From positions 1 through 64,000 of the forward strand of contig NZ_RYZK01000014.1 in the NCBI RefSeq assembly GCF_003990645.1: a stretch of 64,000 nt of DNA, read 5' to 3'. The position numbers were made by a program, and so were the translations under genes. The stretch comes from Shimia sediminis. Lineage in GTDB: Bacteria > Pseudomonadota > Alphaproteobacteria > Rhodobacterales > Rhodobacteraceae. The first letter of the stretch is position 1, and each line of letters starts with the position of its first letter. Below, piece after piece: positions 44,900-52,185 of the stretch. The notes below the pieces were generated by a model, which did not search any database, was not told where the DNA came from, and saw only the letters and a program-made list of their open reading frames with translations.

Positions 44900-46102
44900 T
44901 CAGCGCACGCCGAGGCCCATTTGCATCAATGTTTTGCGGACCGGGGCCAGCGAGTAAAGCGCATTGAGGCCCATGGCGCGGGCGTCCCGCAGGGCGCGGG
45001 TTTCCACCATCGAGGCGCGGTTCAGCATGTCGATGCCTTTGACGCGCAGCTTGACCTCGGTGAAGCGTTTCTTGTGATAGGTTTCCAGCATTGTCTGATC
45101 GCCCAGGGTGGCGGGGCTGGCCTTGGCGAGGTCCAGCAGGATGCGCATGTCGCCGAGGGACATGTTGAGCCCTTGGGCACCGATCGGCGGCACGACGTGG
45201 GCGGCCTCGGCCACCAGCGCGAGGCGTTCGCCGTAGAGGCGCTCGGCGGATTGCGAGATGATGGGCCAGATGGTGCGGCGCGAGGCCAATGTCAGGGGGC
45301 CAAAGAGCGAACAACTGCGGTTTGTCATTTCGGCCTCGAAGGCGGGCACGTCCATCTCGAACAGGTCTTTGGCGCGGGGGCCGCGTTCCATCCAGACCAG
45401 CGCTGATGAGGGCTTGCCCTGATAATCAGGCAGGGGGACCAGCGTGAACGGGCCGCCCGAGCGGTGGATCTCGGTCGAGACGTTTTCGTGCGGGATCGGG
45501 TGGGTGACGGCAAAGGCGAGCGCCTTTTGGCCGTAGCGCGTGGTGTGCACATCAATGCCCGCAGCCGCGCGCATGGGCGAGTTACGGCCATCCGCGGCGA
45601 TGACCAGGCGGGCGCGGGTCATGGAGCCGTCGGAGAGGGTGACGCGGGCCTCATTGGTGCGGGTGAAAAGCGATGTGGTGGCGGTGCCAAGGCGCAGATC
45701 GACGTTGTCCATTTCGCCAAGACGCGCGACCATTTCACGGCGCAAGAGCCAGTTGGGCAGGTTCCAGCCAAAGGGTTGGTCGGAAATGTCGGAGGCGTTG
45801 AAGTCCTTGACGATGCGGGGTTCTGGGATGTCTCCGCCTGCATCGACGATGCGCATGATCTGCAAAGGTGCGGCGTGTTGATCGAGGCGCGCCCAGAGGC
45901 CCGCTTCGTCCAAGAGCCCGCGTGCGGGCTGCAAAAAGGCGGTGGTGCGCAGGTCGGACCCTTCGGCGTCGCGTTCGGTGACGGGCGGCATGGGATCGAC
46001 GCATTGCACGGTGAAGCCTGCGCTGCCAAAGGCGGCTGCGGCTGTCAGGCCCGCGATGCCGCCGCCAGAGATCAGGATGTCAAAGTCGTTTGCTCGGGTC
46101 AT
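44900..46102 (-). CDS. ubiH: UbiH/COQ6-family FAD-dependent hydroxylase
   Basis: 400 aa from ATG at 46102 (AGGAGG five bases before). FAD dinucleotide motif ISGGGIAGLTAAAAFGSAG, middle motif VIAADGRNSPMRAAAGI, and PIGAQGLNMSLGDMRILLDL (GD motif with UbiH signature). Enzymes of this family put hydroxyls on the ubiquinone ring. Exact position (C1, C5 or C6) is uncertain. The ribosome-binding site sits in a 12-bp hairpin (46108-46139). Downstream an M50-like gene is coupled. Confidence 0.85.
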   Translation of the reverse strand: MTRANDFDILISGGGIAGLTAAAAFGSAGFTVQCVDPMPPVTERDAEGSDLRTTAFLQPARGLLDEAGLWARLDQHAAPLQIMRIVDAGGDIPEPRIVKDFNASDISDQPFGWNLPNWLLRREMVARLGEMDNVDLRLGTATTSLFTRTNEARVTLSDGSMTRARLVIAADGRNSPMRAAAGIDVHTTRYGQKALAFAVTHPIPHENVSTEIHRSGGPFTLVPLPDYQGKPSSALVWMERGPRAKDLFEMDVPAFEAEMTNRSCSLFGPLTLASRRTIWPIISQSAERLYGERLALVAEAAHVVPPIGAQGLNMSLGDMRILLDLAKASPATLGDQTMLETYHKKRFTEVKLRVKGIDMLNRASMVETRALRDARAMGLNALYSLAPVRKTLMQMGLGVR

Positions 46103-46107
46103 GGGAG

Positions 46108-46139
46108 CCTCCTGTCGCAATACCTAATGCGACAGGAGG
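46108..46139 (-). promoter_or_regulatory. Hairpin that covers the ubiH Shine-Dalgarno site
   Basis: In the mRNA sense CCTCCTGTCGCA, an 8-nt loop, then TGCGACAGGAGG, five bases before the AUG. The 12-bp stem is perfect and its 3' arm is the Shine-Dalgarno AGGAGG. No T tract follows, so it is not a usual terminator. Confidence 0.72.
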
Positions 46140-46161
46140 GGGGTGCCAAGAGGGCCAAATG

Positions 46162-46380
46162 TCATCCCCGTGAGATCACCACAAGCAGGCCCCACATGAC
46201 CGGCACCAGTGCCAGCGCCGGCAGGTAGAGGCCGGGCAGGCCAAAGGTGACAACAGCTGCGACCCAAAGCGCCAGAAACAGGAGCACGGCCAGCAGAACC
46301 GTCTTTTCCGTGGAGCGGGGGGCTTTGGGTTTGGTGGTGGATTTCAGGTCTGCGCCCGGAGTCAGGGTGCTCATGGTCAT
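46162..46380 (-). CDS. Small membrane protein
   Basis: 72 aa with a Lys/Pro-rich cytoplasmic start and two hydrophobic helices (VLLAVLLFLALWVAAVVTFG; YLPALALVPVMWGLLVVIS). No known family. ATG at 46374 (Met3) is equally good. It precedes ubiH on the same strand by 60 bp. Confidence 0.6.
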   Translation of the reverse strand: MTMSTLTPGADLKSTTKPKAPRSTEKTVLLAVLLFLALWVAAVVTFGLPGLYLPALALVPVMWGLLVVISRG

Positions 46381-46477
46381 GATGCGGTTTCCTATGGTTG
46401 AACTTAAAGTCGCATCATGGATGTATGAATTTTGAGCGCCGACAGGAGGCGCTATCTTGCCGCAGGCAATTGCGGGG

Positions 46478-47122
46478 TCAGGTCAGTTTTTTCAGGAACC
46501 CGGTCAGGTCATCGGTGTGGTGATGGATATGGTCGGCCTCGTGCGGGGTCGGGGCCACGTGCACGGTTTTCATACCCATCTCGTGCGGCGCCTGGAGGTT
46601 CCGGGGATCGTCTTCGAACATGGCAGCGGTTTCGGTGGTGATGCCGTCGCGTTGAAACACCGCTTCGAACGCCGCGCGTTCCGGTTTGGGCAGGAAGTTG
46701 GCGTGCTCCACGCCATAGACCGCATCAAAAAGTCCCGAAAGCCCACGTGCCTCGATCACCTGTTCGGCATAGGGGCGGGTGCCGTTGGTGAAAACGATCA
46801 CGCGACCGGGCAGGGCCCTGATCCGGGCCGCGAGTTGCGGGTCAGGGTCCAGCGCGTCGAATGAAATATCGTGCACGTCCGTCAGGTAGGGGCCGGGATC
46901 GACATCATGCACACGCATGAGGCCCGCGAGGGTGGTGCCGTACTCAGCCCAGTACTTCTTGCGCAGTTGATCCGCCTTTGGGCGATCCACCCCGAGCGCA
47001 TCCATGACGTATTGCGTCATCTTCACCTCGATCTGATCGAAGAGGCGGACCTGCGGGGGATAGAGGGTGTTGTCGAGATCGAACACCCAGGTGGTGACAT
47101 GAGAAAAAGCTTGGCGCGGCAT
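46478..47122 (-). CDS. HAD-family pyrimidine 5'-nucleotidase-like phosphatase
   Basis: 214 aa from the ATG at 47122. Motif I is FDLDNTLYPP (Asp15 nucleophile, Asp17), motif II VFTNGTRPYAEQVIEARG, motif III LPKPERAAFE and motif IV MFEDDPRNLQAPHEMGM. The DLDNTLYP type is that of SDT1-like pyrimidine 5'-nucleotidases. Soluble. It diverges from the GntR regulator. Confidence 0.85.
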   Translation of the reverse strand: MPRQAFSHVTTWVFDLDNTLYPPQVRLFDQIEVKMTQYVMDALGVDRPKADQLRKKYWAEYGTTLAGLMRVHDVDPGPYLTDVHDISFDALDPDPQLAARIRALPGRVIVFTNGTRPYAEQVIEARGLSGLFDAVYGVEHANFLPKPERAAFEAVFQRDGITTETAAMFEDDPRNLQAPHEMGMKTVHVAPTPHEADHIHHHTDDLTGFLKKLT

Positions 47123-47235
47123 GGGCCAATAAATAGGTCCGATACGCCATGTGTGCAATGGCGGGGTTGCCTCGGGGCCATGCGCGCGCATAGTCTGTGC
47201 GCCAGCGCCAAAGGAGCGCAAAGGGAGAAGATCGC

Positions 47236-47874
47236 ATGTCGCAGAGCAAATCACCCCACCGGGATGCCTATTCATTGATCCTTGAGGCCATTGATGTGGG
47301 CGTGTTCAAGCCGGGCGACAGGCTGGTCGAAAGCGACCTTGCCGAGCGGTTTGGCGTGTCGCGCACTCCGATCCGGGAGGCGTTGCAGCGGTTGGAAACA
47401 CAGTCGCTGCTGGCACGAGACGGGCGCAGCCTGATCGTGTCGTCGCTGGATCACAACCAGATGGCCGAACTTTATGTGGTGCGCACCGAGCTGGAGGGGC
47501 TGGCGGCGCGGTTGGCCGCACGGCACGCGACCTTGGAAGAGGTGCGGGTGCTTGGGGATATGGTCAAGGACGACGAAAAGCTGGTCGACAATCCTTCGGC
47601 TCTGGCGCGGGCGAACCGGCGTTTTCACAAGCAGATTCACCTGGCCTCGCACAACCGCTATCTAGTGCAGCAGCTTGACCTCGTGCACCGGTCGATGGCG
47701 CTGATGGCGACCACGTCGATTGCGGCCGAGGGACGTGGTGAGGATACGTTGGTCGAGCATCAGGCGATTGTCGACGCCATCGCGGCGCGGGATGAGGACG
47801 GTGCCTATGCTGCGCTGCGCAGCCACATCTCACAGGCTTTTGTCACCCGGCTCAAGCAGGAAACAGACGTCTGA
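47236..47874 (+). CDS. GntR-family regulator, FadR (FCD) type
   Basis: 212 aa from the ATG at 47236 (AAGGGAG eight bases before). Winged HTH: LILEAIDVGVFKPGDRLVESDLAERFGVSRTPIREALQRLETQSLL; C-terminal FCD helical ligand domain with metal-type His (RRFHKQIHLASHN, LVEHQAIVDAIAARDEDGAYAALRSHI). Effector unknown. The 3' end overlaps the convergent glycosyltransferase by 45 bp. Confidence 0.9.
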   Translation: MSQSKSPHRDAYSLILEAIDVGVFKPGDRLVESDLAERFGVSRTPIREALQRLETQSLLARDGRSLIVSSLDHNQMAELYVVRTELEGLAARLAARHATLEEVRVLGDMVKDDEKLVDNPSALARANRRFHKQIHLASHNRYLVQQLDLVHRSMALMATTSIAAEGRGEDTLVEHQAIVDAIAARDEDGAYAALRSHISQAFVTRLKQETDV

Positions 47875-49749
47875 GGTCTGCGCGCTGGTGCCTTCGTGGG
47901 TTTTGCCGTGAGCGGTTTTGTCCCAGTAGAACGGGCGGAATACCAGCTCGAACAGGGCTTTGTAGGACGCCAGACAGCCCAGCGTGAAATAGATTGGCAA
48001 GGTAAAGACATAAGGGATGAGAGCCGCGCGGCCCTGACCACGGATCGAGAGCGCGGAAATCCCGATGTTCAGGAGGCTGACCGCGATAAAGGCCTTTGCC
48101 ACAAAACTCAGTGTGGCCTCAGAGATCAGCGGTTCGCCGGGGTAGCCAAAGCCAAGTGTCCCCCCGAGAAAGGCCCAGATCAGCGGCGCCAGAACGAATT
48201 GTGACAGCGTGCAGAGAAACACCAGTTGGAACCCCAGAAATCCCAGCGGGCCGATGTCCCGGTAGAGTTGCCGCGGAGTGCGCATGTGCACGAGGTAGGT
48301 CATCATGTAGCCTTTGAGCCAACGCGAGCGCTGCTTGATCCAGGCGACCGGGCGGCAGTTGGCCTCTTCCTGCGTGACAGACGGGATCATCTCGGTGCGA
48401 TAGCCAAACCTGGCGATCCGGACTCCGAGATCGGCATCTTCGGTGACATTGTGCGCATCCCACCCCCCCAGTTCTTCGATGGCATCGCGGCGCATAAACA
48501 GAGTGGTGCCGCCGAGCGGAATAGGAAATCCCATGCGCACCAATCCCGGCAAGATACAGCGAAACCATGAGGCGTATTCGAGCGTGAAACAGCGCGACAG
48601 CCAATTGGTCCAGGGGTTGTAGTAGTCGAGAATACCTTGAACACAGACCACGTCCGGTGGGGAGCTGGCAAATTTTGCAGCAACCACGTCCAACTGATTA
48701 GGGGCAGGGGCATCTTCGGCGTCCCAGATGCCGACAATCTCGCCCCGACACTGGTCGAGTGCATAGTTCAAGGCGCGCGGCTTGGTGGTCAGGCCGCTGC
48801 CTGCCGGTACTTCGACAACCCGCATCCAGTTGGGCAGGGTGGTTCGGGCGATGGTTTCATGGGTCAGTTGATCCTCTTCCTCAAGCACCAGGAGCACATC
48901 CAGAAGAGCCTTGGGGTAGGTCAGACGCGACAGGCGCGCGATGAGGGCATGAGCAATCTCTTTCTCCCGAAACAGCGGCACCATGACCGAGATGCGTGGC
49001 AAGAGGTCAGGTTCTGGCGTAGGCAGGTTCTCTTCCGGCGGGTGGCGCAGGAAAAAGCCAATGGCGAAGAGCTTCATCACTGAGACTGCGATCAGCGAAA
49101 ATACTGCCCAGAGGGTCAATCCGGCGATGAGCCAGAGCGGCTGCCAGATCAGGGCAAGTGTGCAGACAAATGCCGCCAGACTGACACAAAGGCCAAGCCA
49201 GAGGCTTTCGAGGCCCCACGTGCGACAGGAGAAGTGTTCCGGTACACGCGCTTCGGCCCGCCGGGTCAAAGGTGAGCGATGCGTTCGCGACAGATACGCT
49301 GAGATGCTGCCCTCTTCACAGAGAACCATGATGGCGTTGCCCAGTTGGTCGGGGAACAGACGGCGCAATGACTCGAACCGCTCGGGTCGGCCGGTGGCCA
49401 CGAAAAGCAGGCCAGCCACGGATTGCCACGGCAGGATGTCATGCCTGAGGCAATCTTCGGGGCGCAGCAGGTCCGACAGTTCGGGATCCGGGGGGGCGCG
49501 CAGAGGATCGACAATCTGGGCGGTGTAATGGGCCGAGAGGGCGGCGAGCATACCGTCCTGGGTGACCCAACCTTTGCTGAGCAGGATCTCTGTGAGCGTC
49601 GCGCCGCAGGTTTCCTGGCGGTCGAACGCATAAAACAGCTGCCAAGGGGCGATGACGCCGGTTTCAATCAGGTGTCGGCCCAGCGACACCTGTCGCCCGC
49701 GTCGATGTGCAGGGCGAGGCCGGTCAAAATCCAATACGACTTCGTTCAT
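47830..49749 (-). CDS. GT2-family membrane glycosyltransferase with MshEN-like N-terminal domain
   Basis: 639 aa from Met at 49749. Residues 20-75 hold two MshEN-like repeats (SLGRHLIETGVIAPWQLFYAFDRQ; TLTEILLSKGWVTQDGMLAAL), as in T2SS ATPase N termini, where such repeats can bind c-di-GMP; the usual first Arg is Ser/Thr here. Two helices follow (about 185-235), then GT2: RISVMVPLFREKE, DAED (343-346), TEDAD (436-440), QRSRW (473-477) and further helices. It likely polymerises a surface polysaccharide. A CtrA-type site lies upstream. Confidence 0.82.
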   Translation of the reverse strand: MNEVVLDFDRPRPAHRRGRQVSLGRHLIETGVIAPWQLFYAFDRQETCGATLTEILLSKGWVTQDGMLAALSAHYTAQIVDPLRAPPDPELSDLLRPEDCLRHDILPWQSVAGLLFVATGRPERFESLRRLFPDQLGNAIMVLCEEGSISAYLSRTHRSPLTRRAEARVPEHFSCRTWGLESLWLGLCVSLAAFVCTLALIWQPLWLIAGLTLWAVFSLIAVSVMKLFAIGFFLRHPPEENLPTPEPDLLPRISVMVPLFREKEIAHALIARLSRLTYPKALLDVLLVLEEEDQLTHETIARTTLPNWMRVVEVPAGSGLTTKPRALNYALDQCRGEIVGIWDAEDAPAPNQLDVVAAKFASSPPDVVCVQGILDYYNPWTNWLSRCFTLEYASWFRCILPGLVRMGFPIPLGGTTLFMRRDAIEELGGWDAHNVTEDADLGVRIARFGYRTEMIPSVTQEEANCRPVAWIKQRSRWLKGYMMTYLVHMRTPRQLYRDIGPLGFLGFQLVFLCTLSQFVLAPLIWAFLGGTLGFGYPGEPLISEATLSFVAKAFIAVSLLNIGISALSIRGQGRAALIPYVFTLPIYFTLGCLASYKALFELVFRPFYWDKTAHGKTHEGTSAQTSDVCFLLEPGDKSL

Positions 49750-49793
49750 ACCCAGTCCCCACAAGGTCCTTGGGGACTATGCAGGAAACAAGG

Positions 49794-49808
49794 TTAACGT
49801 GCTGTTAA
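49794..49808. promoter_or_regulatory. CtrA-type site TTAA-N7-TTAA
   Basis: TTAA-CGTGCTG-TTAA at 49794-49808, with a further TTAA six bases on (49815-49818). It is 45 bp upstream of the glycosyltransferase start. This is the full CtrA consensus spacing of alphaproteobacteria. Confidence 0.5.
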
Positions 49809-49825
49809 CGGGCGTTAATTCTGCT

Positions 49826-50980
49826 TCAGGCGCGCGCGGCCATGTAGTCGGCAAACTTTTCGAACAGGTAAAAGCTGTCCTGCGGGCCGGGGCTGGCTTC
49901 GGGGTGGTGCTGGACCGAAAAGACCGGCTTGTCTGCGATGCGAATGCCACAGTTCGATCCGTCAAACAGCGAGACATGGCTTTCGACCACACCGTCAGGC
50001 AGGGTCTGGCTGTCAACTGCAAAGCCGTGGTTCATCGAGGTGATTTCGACCTTGCCGGTGTCGTGATCCTTGACCGGGTGGTTGGCGCCGTGGTGGCCGT
50101 GGTTCATCTTGATGGTTTTGGCGCCCAATGCCAGCGCCAGCATCTGGTGGCCAAGGCAAATGCCAAAGACCGGAATGTCGGCTTTCAGCACGTCCCGGAT
50201 CATCGGCACGGCATAGGTGCCGGTTGCGGCGGGATCGCCGGGACCGTTTGACAGGAAAACACCGTCGGGGCTGTGGGCCAGCACCTCTTCGGCGGTGGCG
50301 GTGGCCGGCAGCACGGTCACGTCGCAGCCCGCCGAGGCGAGGCAGCGCAGGATGTTGCGCTTGGCGCCAAAGTCGACCGCGACCACTTTGTGCTTTGGGT
50401 CGTCCTGACGGCTGTAGCCCTCGGGCCAGGCCCAGCGCATTTCGTCCCAACGGTAGGATTGCGCGCAGGTGACCTCTTTGGCGAGGTCCAGACCTTCGAG
50501 GCCGGAAAAGGCGCGGGCCTTGGCGATCAGTGCTTCGGTGTCAAAGTTGCCATCGGGGTCATGGGCGAGGGCAGCGTGCGGCGCGCCCTGCTGACGAATG
50601 GCGCGGGTCAGGCGGCGGGTGTCGACGCCTCCGATGGCGATGCGGCCGCGCGCCGCAAGCCAGTTGTTCAGCGTATCCACCGAGCGCCAGTTCGACGGTT
50701 CGGTCGGGTCCCATTTCACCACCATGCCGGCAGCGACCGGATCAGCGGTCTCGTCATCTTCGGGATTGACGCCGGTATTGCCGACATGGGGGAAGGTGAA
50801 GGTCACGATCTGGCCCGCATAAGAGGGGTCGGTCATTATTTCCTGATAGCCGGTCATCGCGGTGTTGAAGCAAAGCTCGGCCACCGTGTCTCCTGTGGCG
50901 CCAAAACCGCGCCCGTAGAACAGCGTTCCATCGGCGAGAGCAAGACATGCGGTAGGGGTGGATTGGGCATCCTGGACCAT
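49826..50980 (-). CDS. carA: Carbamoyl-phosphate synthase small subunit
   Basis: 384 aa from ATG at 50980. N-terminal domain: ACLALADGTLFYGRGFGATGDTVAELCFNTAMTGYQEIMTDPSYAGQIVTFTFPHVGNTG. Class I glutaminase: VFGICLGHQMLALALG (nucleophile Cys), NHGHHGANHPV, and SVQHHPEASPGPQDS. It feeds ammonia from glutamine to CarB for arginine and pyrimidine synthesis; carB is not in the window. Divergent to yqeY. Confidence 0.97.
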   Translation of the reverse strand: MVQDAQSTPTACLALADGTLFYGRGFGATGDTVAELCFNTAMTGYQEIMTDPSYAGQIVTFTFPHVGNTGVNPEDDETADPVAAGMVVKWDPTEPSNWRSVDTLNNWLAARGRIAIGGVDTRRLTRAIRQQGAPHAALAHDPDGNFDTEALIAKARAFSGLEGLDLAKEVTCAQSYRWDEMRWAWPEGYSRQDDPKHKVVAVDFGAKRNILRCLASAGCDVTVLPATATAEEVLAHSPDGVFLSNGPGDPAATGTYAVPMIRDVLKADIPVFGICLGHQMLALALGAKTIKMNHGHHGANHPVKDHDTGKVEITSMNHGFAVDSQTLPDGVVESHVSLFDGSNCGIRIADKPVFSVQHHPEASPGPQDSFYLFEKFADYMAARA

Positions 50981-51162
50981 GGGGCGACTCTCCGGCTGAC
51001 AAATTGTCGGGAAACTACGTCGGCTGAGGTGTGGCGTCAAGGGAGAGGGGAAATTGGATATCCTTAAAAATCAATGGCTTAGAAAAATGACTGGCCGGTT
51101 GCCTCGTGAGGCTGCTTTATATATGGTCCGGGTTTCGACTTTAACGGCAAATGGCAAAGCGA

Positions 51163-51621
51163 ATGTCCCTTCGAGAAGAGATCAACACGGCCCTGAAACA
51201 GGCCATGCGCGACCGCGCAGCGGACCGGCTGTCGACCCTGCGGCTTATCAGTGCGGCGATCAAGGATCGTGATATCGCGGCCCGTGGCGAAGGCAATGAG
51301 GATGGGGTCGGTGAGGACGAAGTCCTGCAGATCCTCTCGAAGATGGTCAAGCAACGCCAGGAAAGTGCCCGCACCTACGAAGAAGGCGGACGTCTGGACC
51401 TGGCCGAGCGTGAACTGGGCGAGATCACGGTGATCGAAGAGTTCCTGCCCAAACAGTTGGACGAGGGTGAGATCGCTGCTGCCATTGACGCTGCGATTGC
51501 AGAGATCGGCGCCAGCTCGATCCGCGACATGGGCAAGATCATGGGTGCCTTGAAATCGCAATACACCGGGCAGATGGATTTCGGCAAAGTAGGGCCAATG
51601 GTCAAGGACCGGTTGGGGTAG
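51163..51621 (+). CDS. yqeY: GatB/YqeY-domain protein
   Basis: 152 aa from ATG at 51163 (ATG 51151 possible). SLREEINTALKQAMRDRAADRLSTLRLISAAIKDRDIAAR start, DDEVLQILSKMVKQRQESARTYEEGGR-type middle and EEFLPKQLDEGEI ... GKIMGALKSQYTGQMDFGKVGPMVKDRLG end are YqeY. The domain matches the tRNA-binding tail of GatB; the protein's role is uncertain. The carA-yqeY divergent arrangement is common. Confidence 0.92.
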   Translation: MSLREEINTALKQAMRDRAADRLSTLRLISAAIKDRDIAARGEGNEDGVGEDEVLQILSKMVKQRQESARTYEEGGRLDLAERELGEITVIEEFLPKQLDEGEIAAAIDAAIAEIGASSIRDMGKIMGALKSQYTGQMDFGKVGPMVKDRLG

Positions 51622-51631
51622 TTTGTTTCAG

Positions 51632-51727
51632 CTGTAGTTGGGCGATCCGTCTGCTCCGTGGACGAGGTGTGAATTCTGTGCGGCTGCACCAAGGGCTGCA
51701 TGTTAGGAAATCGCCGCCCAACTACAG
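51632..51727. repeat. 96-bp element with inverted ends beside an IS630 relic
   Basis: CTGTAGTTGGGCGAT (51632-51646) and ATCGCCGCCCAACTACAG (51710-51727) are inverted repeats; they match at 15 positions with a three-base gap. The interior (about 60 bp) has no frame. It may be a MITE or an end of the IS630-type element whose coding relic follows at once. Confidence 0.55.
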
Positions 51728-51960
51728 TGGTTCCTGCCGCCCTTAGGCCAGACCTGAACCCGATCGAAATGAACATTTTCCAAGCTCAAAGCTCGCCTCA
51801 GACGCATGGCCGACAAAACCTTCGACGCCTTGACCCGAGCCATCGGCGACATATGCCACCTGTCCCTGACAGAAGAATGCAACGCCTACTTCAGCGCAGC
51901 CAATTATGTCGCAGAACAAATGTCTGATGCTCTAGAGTCTGTTGGCGTGCGGGATTTCCA
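51728..51960 (+). pseudogene. IS630-family transposase C-terminal relic, frameshifted
   Basis: Frame one reads LRPDLNPIEM (IS630 motif with catalytic Glu in PDLNPIE). After a frameshift the next frame gives FSKLKARLRRMADKTFDALTRAIGDICHLSLTEECNAYFSAANYVAEQ, the usual IS630 C terminus. The front two thirds of the gene are missing. Confidence 0.75.
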
Positions 51961-52021
51961 AATCCTCTGACTTCTGAGCCAAGGTTGCAAACAAAAGAGA
52001 GCAATTCTGGCCCTAAGAGTT

Positions 52022-52105
52022 TTGACCGATGCGCATTGGGTCATTATCGAACCATATTGTCTTAGGAAGCCTGCCGATCCAGGGCAGACAAAGGTGGTCC
52101 CATGG
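52022..52105 (+). pseudogene. IS5-family transposase N-terminal relic
   Basis: LTDAHWVIIEPYCLRKPADPGQT matches the start of IS5-group transposases (LTDAQWxxIEPLLPGKxxDPGRT). Only about 25 codons are left; downstream runs into the RND gene's 3' side without further match. Confidence 0.65.
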
Positions 52106-52185
52106 AAATGGAACGTGTCCGGTTCGCATTCGTCTCCAGCGGGCCAGAATCCCGATAGCAACAAACTGGGACGCTGTGCAGTTGG

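Noticed and set aside
46378-46419. 9-bp inverted repeat CATGATGCG ... CGCATCATG at the start of the small membrane protein gene
   Set aside because: One arm includes the start codon; the 24-nt spacer and single occurrence give too little support for an operator call.
49754-49778. Inverted repeat AGTCCCCA ... TGGGGACT before the glycosyltransferase gene
   Set aside because: 8-bp arms of simple sequence just before the start codon; may be an operator but no second copy or known factor supports it.
51632-51727. Possible integron attC site (GTTGGGC ... GCCCAAC)
   Set aside because: The order is reversed: attC sites begin with RYYYAAC and end with GTTRRRY, while this element begins with GTT and ends with AAC on either strand. 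No integrase gene is nearby.
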